Of a stretch of 6,904 nucleotides of DNA, positions 1-5,217 are shown piece after piece (position 1 is the first letter of the stretch; every line of letters starts with the position of its first letter). The position numbers and the translations under genes are program-made. This stretch comes from Bacillota bacterium (lineage in GTDB: Bacteria; Bacillota; Clostridia; Peptostreptococcales; Anaerovoracaceae): contig JAGBGL010000068.1 of the NCBI GenBank assembly GCA_017936025.1, positions 1-6,904 of the forward strand, given 5' to 3'. Below the pieces are notes generated by a model. It searched no databases and was not told where the DNA came from. It saw only the letters and a program-made list of their open reading frames with translations.

Positions 1-8
1 AATTATAC

Positions 9-56
9 CCTCCTTTAACATAGATCATTATATCATGCGTTTTTCGACAGCGACAA
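9..56 (-). promoter_or_regulatory. Promoter and RBS of a gene starting just left of the window
   Basis: Read on the minus strand there is a TTGTCG -35 box (51-56), an 18-nt spacer and a perfect TATAAT -10 box (27-32). An AAAGGAGG ribosome binding site (9-16) follows. Only 8 nt lie between this RBS and the window edge, so the start codon should lie within a few bases outside. The 5' UTR would be about 25 nt. The next gene therefore runs in the same direction as rpsI but has its own promoter, placed after the rpsI terminator. Its product cannot be seen. Confidence 0.7.
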
Positions 57-83
57 TTTTTATTTACCTTGAAACATAAAAAT

Positions 84-123
84 AACCCCAGACGATTCCA
101 AGGGTTGGAATTTGTCTGGGGTT
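84..123 (-). terminator. Intrinsic terminator of the rplM-rpsI operon
   Basis: A 10-bp perfect stem (84-93 with 114-123, AACCCCAGAC/GTCTGGGGTT) is extended by an inner 6-bp stem (95-100 with 106-111) around a 5-nt loop, with a small internal bulge. In minus-strand reading the stem is followed by an ATTTTTATGTTT tract, as expected for Rho-independent termination about 60 nt past the rpsI stop codon. The plus-strand side has only TTTT, so it is mainly a minus-strand terminator. Confidence 0.88.
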
Positions 124-181
124 TTCCACACATTTGTGATTTGCGAATGAGTTCGCGCTCTGCAATCGGTAATCGATTCGA

Positions 182-571
182 TTAACGTTTGGAGAACTGG
201 GAAGCTCTTCTCGCTTTTTTGAGACCGTATTTCTTTCTTTCTTTCATTCTGGAGTCTCTTGTTAAGAATCCAGCAGCTTTCAGAGCAGGTCTGTTTTCGA
301 TGTCAGCTTCACACAGAGCTCTGGAAACACCGTGTCTCAGTGCTCCTGCCTGGCCTGTGAATCCGCCGCCTTCTACTTTAGCGATTACGTCGAATTTACC
401 TTCGCAACCAGCTACTTCGAAAGGTCTGATAACTTCTCTTTTAACGATTTCCATTGGGAAATATTCGTCCAGAGCTTTACCGTTAATAGTTACATTTCCT
501 GTTCCAGGGATTAATCTAACTCTAGCTACGGAAGACTTTCTTCTTCCTGTTCCATAATACATCTGTGCCAT
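182..571 (-). CDS. rpsI: 30S ribosomal protein S9
   Basis: This 129-residue protein is S9 (uS9), a small-subunit protein whose basic C-terminal tail reaches toward the P-site tRNA. The sequence shows the N-terminal GTGRRKSSVARVRL block (7-20), the S9 signature GGGFTGQAGALRHGVSRAL (68-86, matching the GGGxxxQ...SRAL pattern), the basic stretch LTRDSRMKERKKYGLKKARR (103-122) and the universal terminal SKR. Length is normal for bacterial S9 and there is no damage. The ATG start is supported by an AAGGGAGG RBS (581-588) 9 nt upstream. It is the second gene of the rplM-rpsI pair, 17 nt after the L13 stop codon, so the two are almost certainly co-transcribed from the promoter at 1284-1312. The hairpin at 84-123 ends the transcript. 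Confidence 0.98.
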   Translation of the reverse strand: MAQMYYGTGRRKSSVARVRLIPGTGNVTINGKALDEYFPMEIVKREVIRPFEVAGCEGKFDVIAKVEGGGFTGQAGALRHGVSRALCEADIENRPALKAAGFLTRDSRMKERKKYGLKKARRASQFSKR

Positions 572-589
572 TGTTTAGTTCCTCCCTTC

Positions 590-1018
590 TTAAATATCCA
601 GTACTTCTGGTTTCTGTGCAGCATGTTCGTGCTCAGGACCAGCGTAAACTTTTAACTTCTTGTACATCTGTCTGCCCAGTTTGCCGTTTGGCATCATACC
701 TTTAACAGCGTGTCTTACAACTTCTGTTGGGTGTTTTTCCATCATCTGTTCGAATGTTACTTCTCTCAGACCACCTGGGTAACCAGTATGTCTCTTATAG
801 ATCTTTTCTTTTCTCTTTTTGCCTGTTACTTCAACTTTTTCAGCGTTGATGATGATTACGTAGTCACCGCAGTCAACGTGTGGAGTGTAAGTTGGCTTGT
901 TTTTACCTCTCAGGATTGCTGCTACCTGAGAAGCCATTCTTCCGAGGTTTTTGCCTTCAGCATCTACAACGTACCATTTACGTTCTACTTCTGCAGGCTT
1001 CTGAATAAATGTGCTCAT
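590..1018 (-). CDS. rplM: 50S ribosomal protein L13
   Basis: This 142-residue protein is L13 (uL13), an early-assembling large-subunit protein that binds 23S rRNA. Visible landmarks are the N-terminal RKWYVVDAEGKNLGRMAS (13-30), PHVDCGDYVIIINAEKVEVTGKK (46-68), the HTGYPGGL block (77-84) and the C-terminal signature region AVKGMMPNGKLGRQMYKKLKVYAGPEHEH (104-132). The signature ends HE where many L13 proteins have HP, a minor variation. Length matches the family (about 142-145). The ATG is preceded by GAAAGGAA (1027-1034) 8 nt upstream. It is the first gene of the L13-S9 operon and follows a long structured leader, which suggests RNA-level control. Known L13 leader elements exist in Firmicutes (Rfam L13_leader), but I could not check whether this leader matches that model. 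Confidence 0.98.
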   Translation of the reverse strand: MSTFIQKPAEVERKWYVVDAEGKNLGRMASQVAAILRGKNKPTYTPHVDCGDYVIIINAEKVEVTGKKRKEKIYKRHTGYPGGLREVTFEQMMEKHPTEVVRHAVKGMMPNGKLGRQMYKKLKVYAGPEHEHAAQKPEVLDI

Positions 1019-1277
1019 TTTTCAAATTCCTTTCTACCTACTCAGTTACCGCACTGTAACTTTTTCGGCCCTGCCTACTCAGTTCTTACGAATGTTTTCG
1101 GCGATACTAAAACTGTTATTTAGCCGTGCTCGCTCCGGACGGATCCCCATCCTGCTCACACGAAAATCGCATGCTGGGCGTCGTTGGTCGCCACGCACTA
1201 AAGTGCTGCGACATATGACGGCGTTTATTCCATTGCTCTCGCTTCGCGAATCGCAAGGACAAAACTGCACACGATAC
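1019..1277 (-). promoter_or_regulatory. Long structured 5' leader of rplM-rpsI mRNA
   Basis: This is the stretch between the predicted transcription start (about 1277) and the L13 ATG. Hand folding gives a chain of hairpins on the minus strand: 1233-1256 (TTGC/GCAA plus TCGC/GCGA), 1179-1220 (CGTC/GACG, GTCGC/GCGAC and GCAC/GTGC stacked with internal loops), 1125-1162 (closing CGTG/CACG), 1099-1126 (CGG+CTAAA / TTTAG+CCG), 1083-1092 (TTC-GTAA-GAA, a GNRA-type loop) and 1044-1061 (AGTTAC/GTAACT). None is followed by a U-run, so control by termination is not suggested; translation or stability control is more likely. The middle (1121-1260) is more GC-rich than its surroundings. No credible reading frame with an RBS was found. 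A ribosomal protein leader is the natural reading, but it is inferred from position and folding only. Confidence 0.6.
1034..1102 (-). repeat. Tandem near-duplicate in the rplM leader
   Basis: Two adjacent units, 1071-1102 (32 nt) and 1034-1069 (36 nt), separated by one base, share the same ends. On the minus strand each begins GCCGAAAA and ends AACTGAGTAGG(C/T)AG, and each has a small hairpin in the middle. The common 14-nt end (1034-1047 and 1071-1084) differs at one position. The hairpins differ: TTC-GTAA-GAA in the first unit transcribed, GTTAC/GTAAC with a 6-nt loop in the second. Conserved flanks around different stems suggest duplication of a structured RNA motif rather than a recent slip. 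Confidence 0.7.
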
Positions 1278-1283
1278 TCATAT

Positions 1284-1312
1284 ATTTTACAGCCTCTTCA
1301 TTTAAAAGTCAA
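1284..1312 (-). promoter_or_regulatory. Promoter of rplM-rpsI
   Basis: On the minus strand TTGACT (1307-1312) and TAAAAT (1284-1289) are separated by exactly 17 nt, close to the housekeeping sigma factor consensus. An A-rich tract upstream of the -35 box could act as an UP element. This fits the high expression expected for ribosomal proteins and places transcription start near 1277. Confidence 0.8.
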
Positions 1313-1413
1313 AACATTTTTTGCGTTTATCCATTGAAAATCCAATGTTTTTTGCAGGTTAATGCTGCCGTATGACAGCACTGCTGCCATATTCTTTTCC
1401 AGCATAACCAACA

Positions 1414-1433
1414 TTTTTGAAATTTTTCAAAAA
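1414..1433. repeat. Perfect inverted repeat just upstream of the + strand promoter
   Basis: Two 9-bp arms, TTTTTGAAA (1414-1422) and TTTCAAAAA (1425-1433), flank a 2-bp centre and end 4 bp before the -35 box at 1438. The sequence is very AT-rich, so chance is a real possibility. Its position suits an activator site or UP element for the downstream RNA promoter. Confidence 0.45.
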
Positions 1434-1437
1434 ACGG

Positions 1438-1469
1438 TTGACATTGCCATCGGGTTAGTATATACTAAC
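1438..1469 (+). promoter_or_regulatory. Near-consensus promoter with a palindromic operator-like site
   Basis: A perfect TTGACA -35 box (1438-1443), a 17-nt spacer and a TATACT -10 box (1461-1466) form one of the best promoters in the window. A perfect 16-bp palindrome, GTTAGTATATACTAAC (1454-1469), covers the -10 box, the usual place for a repressor operator. Nothing downstream on the plus strand is a protein gene, so the promoter appears to serve the non-coding RNA at about 1473-1680. The 10-mer TATATACTAA within the palindrome recurs at 6645-6654 in the operon's divergent regulatory region. Confidence 0.75.
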
Positions 1470-1472
1470 ATT

Positions 1473-1680
1473 GTGATTAGGAGAGACTAACTGCTTAAAA
1501 CGAATTTCACGATGCACTTAAGTCCCGAGTGATTGGGACTATATTTAAAGCCATTCGTTAGCTTTCACTAACTCTAAATTGTCTATTCATGAAGCCGGGT
1601 AACGCAAGATCCGGACAAACATCAAAAACAAGTTTAATAACGCACAAAAATGAGCGGCTCGCATAGTAGCCGCTCATTTT
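1473..1680 (+). ncRNA. Candidate structured small RNA, family not recognised
   Basis: About 200 nt lie between a strong promoter and a strong intrinsic terminator and hold no usable reading frame (an ATG at 1511 meets a stop after six codons). Foldable elements on the plus strand are: a 7-bp helix AACGAAT/ATTCGTT (1499-1505 with 1553-1559) enclosing the hairpin AGTCCC/GGGACT (1521-1526 with 1535-1540); GTTAG/CTAAC (1557-1561 with 1568-1572), which partly competes with that helix; and CCGGG/TCCGG (1595-1599 with 1610-1614) with a 10-nt purine-rich loop. The 5' end can pair weakly with the segment before the terminator (GTG near 1473-1475 and TTA 1477-1479 with TAA 1638-1640 and CAC 1643-1645), closing the molecule. 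Size and architecture resemble independent structured RNAs such as 6S RNA or the raiA-motif RNA, but I recognise no diagnostic motif of either. A cis-riboswitch is unlikely, as no plus-strand gene follows. Confidence 0.55.
1647..1680. terminator. Bidirectional terminator shared by the + strand RNA and the operon
   Basis: A perfect 13-bp stem (1647-1659 with 1668-1680, core TGAGCGGCT/AGCCGCTCA, A/T-flanked) closes an 8-nt loop. It gives a U-tract in both directions: TTTTCATTT on the plus strand and ATTTTTGTG on the minus strand. It lies 20 nt past the decarboxylase stop codon, so it should end the minus-strand operon and also the plus-strand RNA gene. Confidence 0.9.
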
Positions 1681-1700
1681 CATTTAGTTGTATTTTACAC

Positions 1701-3107
1701 TTACTTTCCTACAAGGACTTCGCCTTTATCATTTACGCCGATTACTTTTTCACCATCAGCTCTCATCGCTTTTATGTATCTGATGATATCTGCTGTAATC
1801 TGCTCGCCAGGGCATACAAATGGGATTCCCGGCGGATAAGGGATGATGGAACCTGCACAGATCTTGTCTTCTGCATCATCCAGAGCAACAAATTCTTTGT
1901 CTCTAGGAACATCGAACAGTTTTCCTGCTTCCGGTACATGATAAGCCTTTCTGTGCTCTGCATCTGCCGCAGACACTTCCGCACCTTCTGCGATCTCACG
2001 TAATGCCGCAAGTGTGCGGTCCATATGTTCTTTAGTGTTTCCGATACCTGTCATCAGCATCAGGATATCGCCTGTGTACAGCTCGGAGAAGATGCCCTTT
2101 TCCATCAGCAGCTGTTCCAGCTTCGCGCCGTCGATACCCAGATCACCCATATCCAGATTGATCTTTGTGATGTCCATGTTACCGGCTTTCATCAGTTTCA
2201 GGCCTTTGATGGATTTTGCTTCTTCATAGAAGTAGTCGATTGCTTCACGCCATTCACCCATAGCCTGAGGACCATGATCAATCAGCAGGTCAGCATTGAT
2301 ATCCAGGAAGCTCATCAGAATGTAAGATGGGCTTGTGCTTTCGATAGCCTGGATCTTGTCTTCAAGGACATATCTGTCAACGATATCGGAATTGTAGTTC
2401 AGCACTGCACTCTGTGTCAGAGAAGCCAGTGTTTTGTGTATACTGTTGATAACCATATCAGCGCCGCAGCTTTCAGCTGACGGAGGCATGTCGTCGCCGC
2501 AGCCGTATTTGTGGAAGAACTGCAGATGTGCACCGTGAGCCTGGTCAACGATCAGAACTTTGCCTGCTGCATGCGCAACTTCTGCGATAGCCCTGATATC
2601 ACTGCAGATACCGTAATAGTTAGGGCTTGGCAGGATGATAGCGTCAGCATCAGGATTTTCATCGATGCAGCGTTTGATTTCTTCAGGAGAAACCGCACCC
2701 ATGATGCCATGTTCTTCAATATAGTCCGGTTTTGCATATACAGGCTGGATGTTTCCCAGTGTCAGAGCGTTGAAAACAGATTTGTGGCAGTTACGCGCCA
2801 TGATCAGCTTTCTTCCCGGTTTGACGCTTGCCAGTATGGAAGCAATTATACCGCCGCTTGTTCCGTTGATCTGCAGATAGGAACGTTTTACATTATAAAG
2901 CTCAGTGTATTTCTGCATAGCTTCAAAAATGATCCCTTCTGCCTGGAACAGGTTATCAGCACCCGGTATTTCTGTTACGTCACAGTCTACAAAGTTATCA
3001 AGAAATTCATCATATCCGTATTTTCTGAATATAGCAGAGCCTTTGTGTCCTGGCATATGAAATGATACCGGGTCAATTTTTGCATGTTCTAATAAGAATT
3101 GTCTCAT
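1701..3107 (-). CDS. Orn/Lys/Arg decarboxylase family PLP enzyme
   Basis: This 468-residue cytosolic protein belongs to the fold-type I decarboxylases (Orn/Lys/Arg decarboxylase major domain) that convert a basic amino acid to its amine (ornithine to putrescine, lysine to cadaverine or arginine to agmatine). Landmarks are HMPGHKG (17-23), TSGG (83-86), CHKS (107-110), VDQAHGAH with the PLP-ring Asp at 188, and SIHKTL with the predicted Schiff-base Lys225. The C-terminal part has YPPGIP (424-429) and PGE (433-435), typical of the C-terminal domain. The length fits the short SpeA/YaaO-like group; the N-terminal wing domain of the large inducible enterobacterial enzymes is absent. The ATG follows an AGGAGA RBS (3114-3119) by 6 nt. 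It is the last gene of the operon, 19 nt after the cyclase. Substrate cannot be fixed from motifs; some members act on other amino acids. Confidence 0.9.
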   Translation of the reverse strand: MRQFLLEHAKIDPVSFHMPGHKGSAIFRKYGYDEFLDNFVDCDVTEIPGADNLFQAEGIIFEAMQKYTELYNVKRSYLQINGTSGGIIASILASVKPGRKLIMARNCHKSVFNALTLGNIQPVYAKPDYIEEHGIMGAVSPEEIKRCIDENPDADAIILPSPNYYGICSDIRAIAEVAHAAGKVLIVDQAHGAHLQFFHKYGCGDDMPPSAESCGADMVINSIHKTLASLTQSAVLNYNSDIVDRYVLEDKIQAIESTSPSYILMSFLDINADLLIDHGPQAMGEWREAIDYFYEEAKSIKGLKLMKAGNMDITKINLDMGDLGIDGAKLEQLLMEKGIFSELYTGDILMLMTGIGNTKEHMDRTLAALREIAEGAEVSAADAEHRKAYHVPEAGKLFDVPRDKEFVALDDAEDKICAGSIIPYPPGIPFVCPGEQITADIIRYIKAMRADGEKVIGVNDKGEVLVGK

Positions 3108-3126
3108 ATGCGTTCTCCTAAATTTA

Positions 3127-3774
3127 TTAGTCTTCCCAGAATGCTAACGCTCTGATTGGGGAGCCATCAGCGTTATCCCATTTCAGCGGCAGTGCGAAGA
3201 ACCAGAACAGGTCATCGCCGCACTGATCAAGATTCATCAGGTTTTCGATTACAACGATTTCGTTGTTTGTGAATAATTTTTTGTGGATTGTCAGATTTTC
3301 ATCAGGAATAGGGTCGATACCGATAACGTCCATACCTACACCTTTTTTATTTCCTGCGATCAGGAAGTCAACTACTTCATCGCTTACATATGGATAATCT
3401 CCGAAATAGTCATCTGTACCCCATTTTTTATCCCAGCCATAGTTGAACAGGATGAATTCTGCTTCATCTGCTTTTGCACCATATTTTTTGATGCGGTCGA
3501 TGGAAACCTGTTCGCCGTTCTTCAGATCTCTGCAGTCGATAACCAGAGCTTTACCTACGAACTGAGTGATGTCCATTTTGTCCAGAGTTGTTCTGTGACC
3601 GAACAGATGAGCAGGTGGGTCCATGTGTGTTCCTGTGTGAGAGAACATTGTCATTAAAGTTTCTTTAAAACCATCTACTTCATAAGTATTTGCCTGTGCG
3701 AGTTTTGGTGGTTCTGTACCAGGATATACTGGCATTACTTCTGCGATTACATGAGTTAAATCGATAACTTTCAT
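3127..3774 (-). CDS. Cyclase/kynurenine formamidase-like metal-dependent hydrolase
   Basis: This 215-residue protein belongs to the cyclase family (PF04199), which includes bacterial kynurenine formamidase (KynB) and isatin hydrolase. These metal enzymes hydrolyse formamide, amide, lactam or ester bonds. The metal-binding signature HTGTHMDPPAH (46-56, ligands expected at His46, His50, Asp52 and His56) matches the family's HxGTHxDxPxH pattern. GVGMDVIGIDPI (145-156), the IHKKLF segment with His164 and the C-terminal SPIRALAF (205-212) are also family-like. Length is normal and no signal peptide is visible, so it is cytosolic. The ATG has a GGAGA-type RBS (3781-3788) 6 nt away. It lies between the permease (74 nt upstream) and the decarboxylase (19 nt downstream), so it likely acts in the same pathway. 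No other tryptophan-catabolism gene is present, so kynurenine formamidase should not be assumed. Confidence 0.85.
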   Translation of the reverse strand: MKVIDLTHVIAEVMPVYPGTEPPKLAQANTYEVDGFKETLMTMFSHTGTHMDPPAHLFGHRTTLDKMDITQFVGKALVIDCRDLKNGEQVSIDRIKKYGAKADEAEFILFNYGWDKKWGTDDYFGDYPYVSDEVVDFLIAGNKKGVGMDVIGIDPIPDENLTIHKKLFTNNEIVVIENLMNLDQCGDDLFWFFALPLKWDNADGSPIRALAFWED

Positions 3775-3793
3775 TTTGGTTCTCCTTTCCTCT

Positions 3794-3811
3794 AACTGTA
3801 TAATAACAGTT
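3794..3811 (-). repeat. Short hairpin before the cyclase gene
   Basis: AACTGT (3794-3799) and ACAGTT (3806-3811) form a perfect 6-bp stem with a 6-nt loop in the 74-nt gap between the permease and the cyclase. On the minus strand it lies just upstream of the cyclase RBS with no U-run after it, so it is not a terminator. A TATAC-containing, AT-rich stretch here could also be a weak internal promoter, but no convincing -35 box at proper spacing is seen. It may mark an mRNA processing or stability point. Confidence 0.4.
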
Positions 3812-3848
3812 CAATATAATCAATTAAAATTTTACATTTATTGCTTTT

Positions 3849-5192
3849 TTATGAATTTTTTTCCTTTTCTTCAATTCTTGGCTTAGCATAGAACTGGAAG
3901 AAGATCAGCAGCAGTGCGAATACAATCAGTGTGAATATCAGAGTTGCAACGCTGGATCCGAACAGAGACCACATCAGAATTGCGCATCCAATCAGACCAA
4001 CGATAACGGATAATGTCTTTGCAGGCATTTTCCAAGGCATTGCATTGTATTCTTCTGCGAATTTTTTCTTGTAAATGTAAGAGCTGATCAGGGTAACAAA
4101 CATACATACGATACCGCAGGCAGATGCTACATTTGCAAGCATTACATATACATTGCCCAGAGCTGCAATTGTTCCCATGAATACTAAAACCACACCAACG
4201 ATGAATCCGAAGATAACTCCTACATAAGGAACGCCTCTCTTGTTCAGTTTTGCAAATACATCAGGCATTGCTTTTTCTTTAGCCATACCGTACATCAGAC
4301 GGGATACAGTGAAGATTTCACCAACCAGGCAAGTAATTACTGCTACCCATGCAGCAAAGTTGATCACCAGACCTGCCCACTGTCCGAATGCAGCTGCAGC
4401 AGCTACTGTGAATGGGGATGCCATTGTGGAGAATTCAGTGTAGTCTACCAGACCAAAGCAGACAACCATTGCGATGATGTACATCAGAATAATTGTCAGG
4501 AATGCCCAGAACATTGCTTTAGGCAGGATTTCAGGTCTCTTAACTTCGCCGGAAGTTGTTACCAGAGCCAGCGGTCCCATATAAGCATATGTACCTGCAC
4601 AAACTGCAACCCAGATGCCTTTCATTCCGTGTGGTGCGAATGGTTCATAGTTTGCCGGCTCAATCTTGCCGGAGAAAATACCGCCGATAATGAATGCAAC
4701 CATGATACCAACCAGTACAGCTACCAGAATCAGCTGTGCCTTACCTGTGATGTCACCGCCCAGCAGTGCCACACCGCAGATCACAACCAGGAATAAGATA
4801 CCCCAGATAACCGCTGAAATGTCAGGATTATCTGTCCACTGGAAGAAGTAATTGCTCAGATAACCTGTTCCCAGTCCAACAGATCCCAGAAAGATAATGT
4901 TCATCGCCATTTCACCGAAAGCAGCGATCAGACCTGCTCTAGGTCCCAGAATACGCTTGTTCCAGTCATATAACGATCCTTCTGAAGGCATGCCTACTGC
5001 CAGATCGCAGACGTTCATGCAGATCAGCATGAGGATAACACCTGCAATCAGGTAAGCTACTGCTGCTGCAGGACCTGCTGCTTCTGCACCTGAAGCTACG
5101 ATCAGGAACATACCATCACCAACTACTGCGCCTACGCCAAGGGCCCATATCGCCCAAAAGCCCATTTTTCTCTGTAAACCTTGTTCTTGCAT
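3849..5192 (-). CDS. APC-family amino acid permease
   Basis: This 447-residue integral membrane protein is an amino acid/polyamine/organocation (APC) secondary transporter with about 12 predicted transmembrane segments (roughly 12-34, 39-65, 85-113, 126-146, 151-174, 191-213, 225-248, 270-295, 323-345, 349-372, 391-411, 414-436) and a charged C-terminal tail. Family marks are the TM1 unwound segment GVGAVVGDGMF (19-29), GEVKRPEILPKAM after TM6 (215-227) and SRLMYGMAKEKAMPDVFAKL (297-316) after TM8. TM1 reads GDG where many homologues have GSG or GAG, which may affect the substrate site. The ATG sits 5 nt after a strong AGGAGG RBS (5198-5203). It follows the aminotransferase by 25 nt and is read before the hydrolase and decarboxylase, so it probably imports (or exchanges) the substrate of these enzymes. 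Amino acid/amine antiport is possible, as several APC proteins pair with decarboxylases, but it is not shown. Confidence 0.92.
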   Translation of the reverse strand: MQEQGLQRKMGFWAIWALGVGAVVGDGMFLIVASGAEAAGPAAAVAYLIAGVILMLICMNVCDLAVGMPSEGSLYDWNKRILGPRAGLIAAFGEMAMNIIFLGSVGLGTGYLSNYFFQWTDNPDISAVIWGILFLVVICGVALLGGDITGKAQLILVAVLVGIMVAFIIGGIFSGKIEPANYEPFAPHGMKGIWVAVCAGTYAYMGPLALVTTSGEVKRPEILPKAMFWAFLTIILMYIIAMVVCFGLVDYTEFSTMASPFTVAAAAAFGQWAGLVINFAAWVAVITCLVGEIFTVSRLMYGMAKEKAMPDVFAKLNKRGVPYVGVIFGFIVGVVLVFMGTIAALGNVYVMLANVASACGIVCMFVTLISSYIYKKKFAEEYNAMPWKMPAKTLSVIVGLIGCAILMWSLFGSSVATLIFTLIVFALLLIFFQFYAKPRIEEKEKNS

Positions 5193-5217
5193 ATTGACCT
5201 CCTCTATTTACGATTTT

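Noticed and set aside
1079..1270. 63-codon minus-strand ORF inside the rplM leader (GTG start)
   Set aside because: No RBS before the GTG, it begins almost at the predicted transcript start, its composition is odd (Arg/Ser-rich without a recognisable domain), and the same bases form stable hairpins. It is better read as structured leader RNA.
1011..1337. 108-codon plus-strand ORF over the rplM start and leader
   Set aside because: It overlaps rplM and the leader in antisense, has no RBS or promoter, and its translation has no recognisable domain.
1332..1353. Possible plus-strand terminator CATTG-loop-CAATG followed by TTTTTT
   Set aside because: The stem is only 5 bp of mixed A/T and G/C, and no plus-strand transcript ends there: the only plus-strand promoter seen in this part starts downstream at 1438.
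1478..1490. GGAGAGA motif suggesting a glycine riboswitch
   Set aside because: The other conserved glycine-riboswitch segments (GCCGAAGG-type and the closing AAACUCUCAGGCAAA-type stretch) are missing, and no glycine-related plus-strand gene follows.
1511..1531. Short ORF starting at an ATG in the plus-strand RNA
   Set aside because: A stop codon follows after six codons and no RBS is properly placed; the sequence lies in the helix at 1499-1559.
2025..2480. Plus-strand ORFs of 120-180 codons opposite the decarboxylase (also at 2511-3065, 1650-2003) and opposite the aminotransferase (5194-5730)
   Set aside because: All lie antisense to well-supported enzyme genes with intact family motifs, and none has a convincing RBS or domain. 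They are frame shadows.
3127..3774. Labelling the hydrolase specifically as kynurenine formamidase (kynB)
   Set aside because: The HxGTHxDxPxH motif is shared by the whole cyclase family, and no tryptophan dioxygenase or kynureninase gene is nearby, so only a family-level call is justified.
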